A stretch of DNA of 64,000 bases, taken from assembly GCA_002189035.1 (NCBI GenBank), contig NEEC01000009.1:1240001-1304000 (forward strand), read 5' to 3'. A program made the translations under genes and the position numbers. The DNA is from Utricularia gibba. Taxonomy: Eukaryota > Streptophyta > Magnoliopsida > Lamiales > Lentibulariaceae. Shown in pieces: positions 31,724 through 43,400 of this stretch. Below the pieces are notes generated by a model. The model saw only the letters and a list, made by a program, of their open reading frames with translations. It was not told the origin of the DNA and ran no database searches. How positions within the stretch are numbered: the stretch's first letter is position 1; every line of letters begins with the position of its first letter.

Positions 31724-34700
31724 ATGGAGGCGGCGCAAAAAACCCTAGAGCGGGAAGCTTTCCGTCTAGCAGTTGTTAACACTCTCGAGCGCCGGCTTTT
31801 CTATATACCATCATTCAAGATTTACCGCGGCGTTGCTGGGCTCTACGACTATGGACCTCCTGGTTGTGCTGTTAAAGCTAACGTCCTTGCGTTCTGGCGC
31901 CAAGTAGGCCTATATGATGTTTTTCTTTAAATTCTTTATTGACTGGATTTGGTAATGGATGGCGCTGCAGTGCAGTGGTTTCTTTAGTAGTGTATTGGAT
32001 TCAGTACTCGCTTGCAATTTTTATTTTCAGTCGGAGATGTCTGATCTCTTTTTTTTACTGTTATTCAGACCTTTCTTTAGTATGGTTTTTTATACAATGC
32101 TACATCCATGTACCTTGCTTTGGTATTGTGTAGCATTTTGTACTGGAAGAGAGCATGCTGGAAGTTGACTGCCCCTGTGTTACGCCGGAAGTTGTGCTCA
32201 AGGCCTCAGGCCATGTTGATAAGTTCACTGATCTCATGGTCAAAGATGAAAAGACTGGAACATGCTACAGAGCTGATCATCTGCTGAAAGATTTTTGCAA
32301 GGACAAGCTTGAGAAGGACACGAAGCTAGACGCAGAAAAGGTGAAAGAAATTAAGCATATTCTTGCAACGTTGGATGACCTCTCTGCTGAGGAACTTGGG
32401 GCAAAACTTAAAGAATATGGGATTACAGCTCCAGAAACCAAAAACCCGCTCTCTGATCCCTATCCTTTTAATCTGATGTTTCAGACATCAATTGGACCAT
32501 CTGGATTGACCCCTGGGTGAGTATGATTAGTTATCATCTAATCACTCTACCTGCACGGTATGGTTTTGCTTTCATTTGATTTATGAGGTTTGATTTTTTT
32601 TTTTTCAGTTATATGCGTCCTGAGACTGCTCAAGGAATTTTCGTCAACTTTAAGGACTTATATTACTATAATGGAAACAAGCTTCCTTTTGCTGCAGCTC
32701 AAATTGGCCAAGCTTTCCGAAATGAGGTTTTACCACGTTTTCTTGATTTTTTTGCTCTATTGACATCATTTTAATGTCGAATAGCACCATCGACACTTTT
32801 TGTGCAACATGATTTCCATGAATTATCCTTTGTATCTTCCACAGTCATATATAGGTCTAAAACCAATGGATATTGCAGATTTCCCCACGTCAAGGTCTCT
32901 TAAGAGTTCGTGAGTTCACACTCGCGGAAATTGAGCACTTTGTAGATCCAGAAGACAAGTCACATCCTAAGTTTTCTGAAGTGAGCGGACTAGAATTTCT
33001 TATGTTCCCAAGAGAAGATCAGGTATCCGGAAAACAGGCTAGAAGAATAGCTATCGGAAAAGCAGTGTCTCAGGTTATTATTACTGTGTAGAGCCTAATA
33101 GCCACACGACTTTTTTGTCATTCTCAAGTATCTTTATGTCAATCAGGGGATCGTCAACAATGAAACACTTGGATACTTTGTAGGGCGAGTATACCTGTTC
33201 CTGACACAGCTTGGAATAGATAAAGATCGCCTACGTTTTCGACAGCATTTGGCAAATGAGATGGCACACTATGCTGCAGATTGTTGGGATGCTGAAATTG
33301 AATGCTCTTATGGATGGATTGAATGTGTGGGCATTGCTGATCGTTCGGCATATGATTTGCGCGCCCATACAGTAAGTACTATTTAAGTTTACCTTTTTTT
33401 TCAGAATCCCTGATGAGAAATTATATTGGTTGATGCGATGGTTTTTCTCTATTTTTCAGGATAAGAGCGGTGTGCCTCTGGTGGCTGCTGAAAAATTTGC
33501 TGAACCTAAAGAAGTAGAGGTAGTTTCTCCCAATTTTTTCTAGTGCTCCTCTTATATGTAATCCTTTCTGTACTTATTTGCGTACTGACATCAGGAGATT
33601 CACATATCAAGATGCGTGTGCTAATGTATTTATTTATATGGTTTTGTTGGAATAGATTGCTTTGAGCAATTTTCTTTAAAGGCTCCCGGCCCCGAGTTTC
33701 GCATTCGATTGAATAGCTGTTCATGCAATAATTCTCTTATAAGTTTGTAACTTGAATGCTCTCCGAATCATTTGTTAACAGTTGACTGTTTATGGTTTTC
33801 AGAAGCTTGTCATAACTCCTGTTAAGAAAGAAATTGGCCTTGCTTTCAAGAGCAACCAAAAGATGGTGCTTGAAGCCTTAGAGGTATAAGCTCGTTCATA
33901 TTTCTTTTCTCAAGTTACTTTATTTCTTAAAAATTTTGTTGATACCATTATTCTTACTAATGCACAACAATTGTTTTCATATCCTTGTGAAGTGCTTCTT
34001 GTGCATATTTTGGGAGATGATACACTTCTACTAACGATGCTTTTACTCAACAATTGTGAAGGCTATGGGCGATAAGGAAGCTATGGAGATGAAATCATCT
34101 CTAGAAACTGTTGGGGAAGCAGAGCTTCACATTTGTACGCTTGATCAAGTTGTCTCTATAAAGAAAAATATGGTGTCAATCTCCAAGGAGAAAAAAAAGG
34201 AGCACCAAAGAGTCTTCACTCCATCCGTGATCGAGCCATCCTTCGGCATTGGAAGGATCATATACTGTCTCTACGAACACACCTTTTACACAAGGACCAG
34301 CAAGGACGGGGATGAGCAGCTGAACGTCTTCCGGTTCCCACCCCTGGTTGCTCCCATCAAGTGCACCGTTTTCCCTCTGGTTCAAAATCAAGAATACGAG
34401 GAAGTCGCCAAGAAAATTGCCAAGTCATTAACTGCAGTTGGGATTTCTTACAAGATCGATATAACAGGTAACCATCCACCATTTTGCATCCCCATCACTC
34501 TGTCTCTCTCTTTCTGTCCATGCAAGATCGAGTTTGCAGTTGAGTGCACAGCATGTTTGTTCATCTAGAAACTGTGGTTCTCCAATGCAGGCACCTCGAT
34601 CGGCAAGAGGTACGCCAGGACTGACGAACTGGGGGTTCCCTTTGCCATCACAGTGGACTCTGCAACCTCAGTTACCGTCCGAGAGAGAGACAGCAAGGAG

Positions 34701-34808
34701 CAAGTCCGTGTTAACGTGGACGAGGTGGCTTCTTTGATCAAGGAGGTAACAGATGGCGTCAGCACATGGAACGGCGACGTATTGAGGAAGTACCCCACAC
34801 ACCACTGA
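31724..34808 (+). CDS. Glycyl-tRNA synthetase, short eukaryotic form
   Basis: Nine exons (31724-31903, 32134-32516, 32609-32726, 32879-33073, 33147-33371, 33460-33519, 33803-33883, 34062-34467, 34591-34808) join in frame to 621 residues. Class II features are clear: [23 protein letters not shown], motif 2 around [17 protein letters not shown], motif 3 [15 protein letters not shown], then the anticodon-binding domain with [19 protein letters not shown]. It charges tRNA-Gly in an alpha-2 enzyme. The Arabidopsis dual-targeted enzyme (At1g29880) is about 730 residues, with a targeting sequence and WHEP region before the catalytic core. Here the core starts directly at [13 protein letters not shown], with an in-frame TGA six bases upstream (31718-31720). 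This copy therefore looks cytosolic only, unless upstream exons were missed. Confidence 0.93.
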
Positions 34809-35444
34809 TCTTCACCATGACACCAACCAAGCGGATGCAGACTCTGGTCACCACACACAGACAGGCATAACTTCCCAGCATTGTTCTGACGTACTACTTG
34901 AACAGCTGCCAGTATCATTTGCATGATTATTGAAAAGGTCATTTTTGTCTTTTCGAGTTCCTTTTTTTAATTTTAAGAAGAGAAAAAAAAGAATATATAT
35001 ATATGCAGCCAAGGCTGGGGAGACATCACAATCAGACAAGAGCAAGAGCGCTACTCCTGTACTGTATTAATGCATTCGTCGTCTTCTTCTCCAGATTGTT
35101 CATTTCGTAAGTGCTTACCTCACCTGGATGAGGATGGGCGCTGGGTATATACATAGACAGGAATGCCTGTTTTAAGTGAGGAGTTGACGTCGGAGATCGC
35201 GGTTGCGGAAACGAAAGTGAGAAAGGCTCTCAAGATTACTGAGCTCATCGTACACATCATCTTTTTCCCTGAACCTCGCTGTGTTGAGTATGCGGTTTGT
35301 CTGATTTTGATGTGATGATTATTCGGCTGAACGGTTGTCGATTGGGATAACGGAGTCTGACGTCTTCAGGGTTGTTGCTTTTCCTTTTTCATGTCTCATC
35401 TCCTTGAATTTCGGATTCTCCAGGTGTAACGGCACAAGCACAGG
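34809..35444. other. Spacer before SURNod19 gene
   Basis: 3' UTR of the synthetase, then sequence without a recognised coding frame. A short TA repeat lies near 34994-35004. Confidence 0.5.
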
Positions 35445-37185
35445 ATGACTCGGGTGTCACTCTCCTTATGTGTTCTCCTGCCAATCCTTCTTCTTTTGTC
35501 AGGATTAGAGTTCTCGCTCGCTTTTTCGACAATTGAAGGGGAGGTGAAGAAACAAGTGTTTATGTCACCTGGATTTGTGTTGGAACCGGGTTCGGTTTCT
35601 AACAAATATTACTATAACATCGATTTTCCTCGAGGTCATATTGCTCTCAAGAGTTTCAATGGTGAAGTGGTTGACGAGCAGGGGAACCCCGTTTCACTTC
35701 ACGATACTTATTTGCATCATTGGGTTGTGGTTCGATACTATCAGAAGTCTGGTTATGATATTCAGGTTCATCAGGGTGATCTTGCTTTCCACAGTTCCAA
35801 TTTCATTACTGTAAAAAATAGTGGGCTGTGCGACCATGGACTGATTCAGTATTTCGGACTTGGCTCTGAGACCAGGAAAACAGCCACTCGTGTGCCTGAT
35901 CCTTATGGTGTTGAGGTTGGTAATCCGGTGGATATCCCTTCCGGATTCGAGGAGCGCTGGATGCTTAATGTGCATGCTATCGACACTCGGGAAGCCGAAG
36001 ATAGGATGGGCTGTACAGAGTGCAGGTGTGATCTGTACAATATCACTGTAGCTCAAGACTATGTTGTGAAGATCAGGCTAGATGCAGGGTGAAAGAGGGA
36101 ATCAGGGGCATTAAGAGAGTCCTTTATTTGAGGTACACAGTGGAATATGTTGACTGGAGCTCAGCTATTGTTCCTGTTAATATTTTCATTATTGATGTCA
36201 CTGATATATGGAGAAAGGCTGATCAGTCCAGAGGCATCAAAGAGCAACACACATGCTTGGTATACATATCAACTTATCTGAAATGTCATTCTTATGCAAA
36301 ATCAGCATGAAAATATATATATTTTTTCTGTTTCAATGCAGATAGAGTATGAAGTCCACCCCTGTTCTTCTAGTAGTTCTAATGACGCCTGCACCCACTC
36401 AAAAACCTTGACTGTCAAAATGCCTACCGGTGGTGATGTTATATATGGTGTTGGGCACCAACATTCGGGAGGCACGGGAATAACTCTACTTGGAGAGGTG
36501 ATTCCTTCAAAACATATAAATTGGCATGCTGTGTTGAAAACCATAAGCTAATGGATGAACTAACTGTTTCAGGGAGGGCGCCATATATGCTCATCTATTC
36601 CGGAATACGGAAAAGGAACTGAACCTGGAAACGAGGACGGCCATATTGTGGGAATGTCCACATGTTATCCTTCACCAGGATCAATCAAGATCTCTGCAGG
36701 GGAGATGCTTACTCTGGTGTCCAATTATAGCAGTGCACAGCTCCATACTGGGGTCATGGGGTTGTTTTACATCCTAGTTGCTGAGGAGCCCGACACTCTC
36801 CTCCATGCTGCAGTTGAAGTAAGTTTCCCCCCTTCCGGTTTCCTAATTCTCCTTTCGACTACATACTTAAATAGCAACGTAAATAGTAATGTAGACACAC
36901 TGAGAGCTCGAAACATGGATTCAACTCTTCTGTGCCTTCTCTTTACCACATCTTGTACCTCCAACATGAATGCAACTGCCACCTTGTTAATGACACATTT
37001 CTGAATCCACACTGTTTCTTCTCAAACTGTGGATGATTTTTCTTATGGTTTTGCAGGGTAAGCAATCAAGCAGAGCCCCCAGTGTAGTTATATTGTTTGC
37101 TGTCTTCGGGGCTGGGGCTATTGCAGCAATTGCTTTTCTAAAGCGCGGAAAGAAGGAAGGGCAAGAGTATGAAGCTATACCATGA
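35445..37185 (+). CDS. Stress up-regulated Nod19 (SURNod19) protein, frame broken once
   Basis: Four exons (35445-36259, 36342-36497, 36573-36818, 37057-37185). A signal peptide opens the protein and a single C-terminal membrane segment (VVILFAVFGAGAIAAIAFL) ends in a basic, acidic cytosolic tail, so a type I membrane or secretory-pathway protein is likely. Family motifs are SPGFVLEPGSVSNKYYYNIDFPRGHIALKSF, TYLHHWVVVRYY, MGCTECRCDLYN, YGVGHQHSGG and GMSTCYPSPGSI. After DLYNIT (near 36047) the frame runs into a stop at 36090, while the expected continuation, CCEDQARCRVKEG, lies one frame away from about 36062. The total length is one base short of a multiple of three. About 12 residues that relatives have here also seem to be absent. 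Biochemical function is unknown; the founding member is nodulation and stress induced. It could be a pseudogene or a sequencing error. Confidence 0.85.
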
Positions 37186-37606
37186 GGTGACCCTCACTGA
37201 GTTGCATAACTTTGCTCTTGTCATGTCAACTGATGCTCAACGCTTTGGACTGTGTAGCATGAGCACGAAATCAAATAACCATCAAAAGTACTGTATAATG
37301 ATGGGTTCAATACCAGGATATACTTTTTTTAAAATATTAGAGATTTAAAAAATATATTTTATTTTTATACTAAATAATAATAATAATAAATGGGATTTAA
37401 ACGGTGAGCTTCCTAAAAATATAATGGGCCTAAGGATGTTTAGATGAGCCCCTGTAAGATCCATAGCGAGGGCCCAATGAACCCGATGTGGACCCCACAA
37501 AAGAGCACATGTTTGGGCCTTCAGATTTATAGATTAAAGGCCCAAACGAATTGTTTAATACGGATCAATGGAACCCGGTCTGGTCAGCGAATTGTCACTC
37601 AGTCTA

Positions 37607-37625
37607 CGTGGGTGCCTCTCATTGG
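37607..37625 (-). promoter_or_regulatory. ER stress response element, perfect CCAAT-N9-CCACG
   Basis: On the minus strand the sequence reads CCAATGAGAGGCACCCACG, which fits ERSE-I exactly (CCAAT, nine bases, CCACG). It stands about 55 bases before the calnexin TATA box and about 190 before its ATG. In plants such elements are bound by bZIP28 with NF-Y subunits during the unfolded protein response. The match to the downstream gene's function makes chance less likely. Confidence 0.8.
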
Positions 37626-37680
37626 TTGATGAAACCTGTAAAGAATGTGATTGGGCGAAACAGCGGGAGTTGCGGAGGTT

Positions 37681-37688
37681 TATAAATA
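37681..37688 (+). promoter_or_regulatory. Calnexin TATA box
   Basis: TATAAATA in a GC-balanced promoter, about 130 bases before the calnexin ATG, with the ER stress element just upstream. Confidence 0.75.
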
Positions 37689-37816
37689 GAGGCGGCTAAG
37701 TCGGCCTTCAGCTTTAACCGTTGCAACAACACAGCACATCCCCAATTCCTTTCACTGGTTCCTTTGTCAAGAACCTTTCTGGATTGAGGGAGGATCGGAG
37801 GAGAAGGATCTTGAAA

Positions 37817-40057
37817 ATGAAGTTCCTTCTGCTGCTGCTGGCACTAGCCTGCGTTGTTGCTCGCCTCCACGCTTCGGAGGATGTGGTAAGACAATTCATA
37901 GTTTTCTGAGCTGTCGCTTCGTTTCTGTAATGTATCAGATTTATGTGAGCTGATTATTTGTTTCAAATTTTGGTGTAGATCATCGTAGACGTTTTTGTAT
38001 TTCATGTATTCTCATTGTGTTAACTCAATTGTGGTTACAGAAGTTCTACGAGTCGTTTGATGAGGATTTCAAGGGAAGGTGGACTGTTTCGGAGAACAGT
38101 GATTATACAGGTGGGGTTTCTCTTTCTTCTCTCTATGTAATGGCGTCTGTTATGTCGAGGGATTTTCGCACGCTTGTCTGATTGCCATTTGGGTATCTAA
38201 TGTATTGGTTTGTAGCTTCTCTTTTTTTGTTGTGTTCTTTGGTTATTTGAAGGAGACTATTTTGTGTGATTAAAGATTACTTGAAGGTTGTGAATTGCTG
38301 TGGACTAGGCAGTAGTTTCTTAAAATGAGTAGAAAATTGTTGTGGTATCAGGTGTTTGGAAGCATGAGAAGAGTAACGGACATGATGATTATGGACTGCT
38401 TGTAAGTCAGAAGGCACGGAAATATGCCATTGTTAAGGAGCTTGATGCACCTGTGGATGTGACAGAGGGCACTGTTGTCCTTCAATATGAGGCTCGGTTC
38501 CAAGAAGGACTTGAGTGTGGTGGTGCATACCTCAAATTTCTCCGTCCTCAGGAAGCTGGATGGACTGCTAAGGAGTTTGATAATGAATCACCTTACACGA
38601 TAATGTTTGGCCCTGATAAATGCGGTGCTACGAACAAGGTGCACTTCATTCTGAAGCATAAAAACCCAAAGACTGGAAATTTTGTTGAACACCACCTTCA
38701 GCTTCCCCCATCTGTTCCATTCGACAAATTGACCCATGTTTACACGGCCATCTTGAAACCAGATAATGAGCTGAGGATTTTAGTAGATGGGGAAGAGAAG
38801 AAGAAGACTAACATTCTCTCTCAGGATGATTTTCAACCTTCGATTATCCCATCTAAGACCATCCCTGATCCAGATGATGTGAAACCAGAGGACTGGGATG
38901 AGAGAGCAAAAATCCCTGATCCAGATGCAACGAAACCAGATGATTGGGATGAGGATGCTCCAATGGAAATTGATGATGAGGATGCTGTGAAGCCTGAAGG
39001 CTGGTTGGATGATGAGCCTGCAGAGATTGATGATCCTGAAGCATCAAAACCAGAGGACTGGGATGATGAAGAGGATGGCGAATGGGAGGCACCTAAGGTT
39101 GATAATCCCAAATGTGAAGAAGCTCCGGGTTGCGGTGAGTGGAAGAGGCCTAAAAAGAGGAATCCTAATTACCATGGAAAATGGCATGCTCCTCTTATTG
39201 ACAACCCCAATTACAAGGGCATTTGGAAGAATAGAGAGATCGATAACCCTGAGTATTTTGAGCTTGACAAGCCAAACTATGAGCCCATTGCTGCTATTGG
39301 AATTGAAATCTGGACGATGCAAGATGGCATACTTTTTGACAATATTTTGATCTCTACCAGTGAGGAAGTTGCAGAATCATACCGCAAATCTAGCTGGAAG
39401 CCAAAGTTTGAGGCCGAGAAGGAGAAACAGAAGGCTGAGGAAGCTTCCAGTTCTGATGATGGCCTTGAGAGTTTCCAGGTAATTGAGGAAGTTTCACATC
39501 TTCCCAGTTCAAGTCCCTTCTTGCTACAACATTGTGACGCCCACCACTTTCCCTGTTATTCGTGACAGAAAATTGTGTTCGACAACCTTTACAAGGTGGC
39601 TGATCTCCACTTTTTGGCTGAGCACAAGAGCAAGCTCTTGGTAAGTCAAATGGCCTTCCTCTTAACTCGTTCCATGCCAGATACTCATACATGAACTACT
39701 ACTCTTTGTGCCGCAGGATTTGATCGAAAAGGCCGAAAAGCAGCCGAACCTCACAATCGGTATCCTTGTCTCCATTGTGGTCATCATCTTGTCTATCTTT
39801 TTCAGGCTGATCTTCGGTGGAAAGAAGCCAGTAAGTGTATATATAGCCCTGATCATTAACTACTCCCGCTTCTTTCTCTAAGTTCTCCGTTCATTCATTA
39901 CTACAAAACTCTTTTTATTCCCCAGGCAAAGAGTGAGGCCAAGAAAAAGGATGTTGCTCAGACTGAAGACAAGCAAGAGGAAACCGATGATAAAGATGAG
40001 CAGAACGGAGACGCTGCCGCCGCTACTCGCCGGAGGAACACGAGACGGGATAACTGA
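37817..40057 (+). CDS. CNX1: Calnexin, ER membrane lectin chaperone
   Basis: Six exons (37817-37885, 38041-38110, 38352-39478, 39569-39640, 39717-39830, 39926-40057) join in frame to 527 residues, the normal size. A cleavable signal peptide is followed by the lectin domain with [14 protein letters not shown] and CGGAYLKFL, a calreticulin-family signature. The P domain has repeats of the type IPDPD-KPEDWD and then [22 protein letters not shown] single transmembrane helix ([18 protein letters not shown]) and a cytosolic tail ending RRRNTRRDN follow. It retains monoglucosylated glycoproteins for folding in the ER. The large third exon carries most of the lumenal part, and exons 4-6 the membrane anchor. 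Promoter context supports induction by ER stress. I cannot separate CNX1 from CNX2 orthology. Confidence 0.96.
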
Positions 40058-40482
40058 TGCAATTGAAGTCGAAGAACATATAATCCTCCATGGAGAGAGC
40101 ATCACAACGAGGGGAAGTATCTCAAACAATCTTTTCGACCCCTTGAATTTTTCCTGGCAGCTGGCTGATGTCTGCCTCCTGTTGAGTTTCCCTTCTAATT
40201 TCCATGTCGAACACCTCAATTTGGTTTGTGTGACAAATATTCACTTCAATGAAGCTTTTGTTTAATCAAAACTAAAACCACAGACAAGTCGCGTTGGTGT
40301 TCGTTTTCTGGAAGCAAATCAATCTGAAGCAAAACTGTTCAACAAAAATAAGCTGTCTGAAGACAAGGAAAACATCGTCACTGCCCTGCCCTGCCCTGAC
40401 TCTCTCTCTGTCGCGTTCACTGAGATGACAACATTGCAAAAGTACTCGCACAGGCTGAGCCTTAGCAGGGAGCTTCTTCGCT
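40058..40482. other. Convergent 3' spacer, calnexin / Tudor-SN
   Basis: Only 425 bases separate the two stop codons, so the 3' UTRs are close or overlapping. A CTGCC repeat stands near 40381-40396. No gene seen. Confidence 0.6.
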
Positions 40483-43400
40483 TCATCGTTTTCCGGCAGG
40501 TTTCCGGGATGGAGGACCAGAATCCTCCTCATCGGAAGCAATATCGCCGTACTCCCACATACCAAGACGACCAGTTCTAGCTTCCGTTTCAAACTTCTCC
40601 AATTCATCGAAGGCTTGCTGCCGATCCTTCGGCTCCCATCTTCGCCTTTTCTCAAGGCGTGCGAGTCCCTCCTGTGGAACCACCGTACCGGAAATGAGAT
40701 CATGTATTCCGGTGCATAACTAACTTGAGAGGCCAACCAGCTGGAAGGTAAGGTACCTGTAACAGTATTGAGTTGATGCTGACATCTTCTTCAGAGTCGA
40801 TCAAGGTGACAAGAAGCACGGTCCCTGTTCCCTGGCCCTTCACTTTTCCGCCTGATGTGTCCTTGTCTTCAACAACAGCCCTGAACTCTTTAGGAGAGCT
40901 CAAGACAAGTTCACTCAGGCGGAGAGCTGCTTCTTGGCCATAATCATCCTCCAACTCTGGGACCTTGACGAATGCCAAACTGCAAAGCTGAGCAAGACCA
41001 GGGGCAGAGGACACTGAGGAATCCAGAGGGCGCAGATGGGCGTAGGAGACGGTCTCTTGGTTCCCGTAATCAATATAAAACACCTCAAACTTGTCGCTTG
41101 GTGATTGCACGGTGCCACGGGGAGTGTTCACAATCTATCAAGTATAAGTCACATGGTTGAGAAACAACGGTATGATTGTTCCTTTACCAGACTATTGCAT
41201 GGCATCTTACCATAGCACGGTTCCAGGAGTTATCAGCACTGAACTGAGCGAGAACAATGTCTCCCTTCTTTGGAATGAAGGCACCAATCAAAGGTGCTTC
41301 TTGGAGATTCAAAGAAGCTAGCTGCTTGGCTAAAGCAGACATCTTTTGATCAGCTGCGTATTGAATATAAAATTTACCTCCGGCCAAGACTTCAGTAACA
41401 ACAGCCTGAGAGAGAACACGGTTTTGAATTCACAACCCACAAAATTAAAAAAAAAAAAAAAAACTTACAAAAATGGATGTGCGTGAAAGATCCTGAAGAG
41501 ACGTACCTTGAACTCCTCTTTCTGTCTTCTTTCGACAGTTTGGCCAACAGTCGCCTCTTCGCCCTCAACATAATTTTCCCATATCTTTGAAACAAAAATT
41601 TAGAAAAAAAATAGTAGTACCACAGTGCTAGGAACACGTATATTAACATCGAAAACAGTTACCTTTATCTTGTTCTGCTTAGCAGACTGCTCAGCTTGAG
41701 TAAGAAGATGAATTTCAGGTATTCTGTCAAGACCAAAGGAGGTCTGCAGCTTAGCTAATCCAGTTTCCAAAAGGGGTATAGCTACATTGGTTCTGGATTC
41801 CCACATTGTACCCAAGAAGGTTCCAGTTCTATCAACAGTTTCCACTTCGATCTACAGCAACAAGATCATCCTGAGTGAGATAAGGAAGACAGGTAACCGA
41901 AAATTTGAAATTGTGTACGGGATAGCTACCTCAACATCCCTCTGCATGATCTTTCGCCTCATAAAGGCGATAGCTTCATCAGAATAAGGTTCATCACGAC
42001 CCGGACATCTCACCCCGGATAGAGAGAAAGCAATACTGCACGTTGCCTTAGGAACCTCAATTTTAAATCGATGACCACTCAGCACATACTCAACAACAGC
42101 AGACAGCCTCTTTTCACGTTGTAGAAATGGCAGGAAGTCTCTGGCTTTCTTTGAAGAAGCCTAGTAGACGTTTAAAAACATCCCATTAACTTTATAAATT
42201 TCAGGAAATTGAATCCTTGAGAACAACAGTATCAACTAACTAACCGTTAGCAGTACAACTAACTTAAAAAAAAAACTGTGCAACTGTAACAAGTTATCTT
42301 TTATGCAGTACAACTAACCGTTAGCAGGTCTGTTACATGCCTATTGGGCGGATCCTTGGCAGAATGTACACCCTTCTTCCCAGAAATGGCACGTGATTCC
42401 GCAGAAAGCAAGGCATCGTAATGGTTTGATCTTTCCTCAAAATCCCGGTGCCTAACTACAGAGGCAAAACCACGAGCAACTAACAGTTCGGCAACATTAA
42501 CACCAGCCTGCTGGCTTCCAGTGCCAGATGTAGCATCTTCACCACCTTTAGGTGGGTTAATGAGGAAGACAGATCCGAAGTCCATTGTCCTTGTATCTGC
42601 AGATGCAGAAACAGGAGCAGCTCCATCTGCTACACCAACCCTCCTGGAATACTCCATCGAAACATTCACCTAAAAGCAGTTTTTGATACTTCAATGCAAC
42701 AGAAGATTAAAAAAAAGACACCCAAATTCCCAAGCGTACAATCACTGCAGTATCCTTCATAGTCTTTATATTCAAACCCGGAAAGTCTGGAAATCACTAT
42801 TTTATCATTATTATCTTAAACCTCATTGTTGTAGAACCTAGTCGATTTGCTCCCATCATGCCCAGCAGTCATGGACAAGCAATAAAAAAAGAGAGAGTTG
42901 ACAATAATAGAATCCCCAACCTGACGACCGATTAGGCGTGTCCTAAGGAAATCCTTTGCTTCTCGGGCATAAGGATCAGGCTTCTGATCTCGTCGAGGAT
43001 TGCCCATCTTAGGAGCCCTTATACTTGAAAGATTCACACGCCGCTCAGCAGATGGGTCACCGAATGCTAAGGAATCATCAGCAACAACAATACAATCTCC
43101 ACTTACAACTTCAACAACCTGCATTGGCGAAAAGGATCTTCACAATGGAAAAAGCAAAGGCATTGACAACAACTGGACCAAGACGACAACCGTACTTTTC
43201 CTGTGAAATTCTGATCATGAATGGCCTTGGAGTTTGAGACAGGGGGGACATAATTGGTCCAGATTCTCAATCGGTTCTTTTTTGCTATAAGCTCAGCATT
43301 TTTCAATTTCCTCTTGGTTTCATCTTCCAAAGACCCTGATCTCCATTCCACATACTTACCTAGTCCCTGGGAAATCACGATATTCACTTAGACTGGCTCT

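Larger units (their letters stand above)
37186..37816. other. Calnexin promoter and leader
   Basis: 3' flank of the Nod19 gene, then an AT-rich part with an ATA repeat near 37376-37390, then the calnexin promoter carrying an ER stress element and TATA box, listed separately. Confidence 0.6.

Noticed and set aside
38833-39111. Ser/Gly-rich minus-strand frames across calnexin
   Set aside because: Mirror of the repetitive acidic P-domain codons of calnexin, not a gene.
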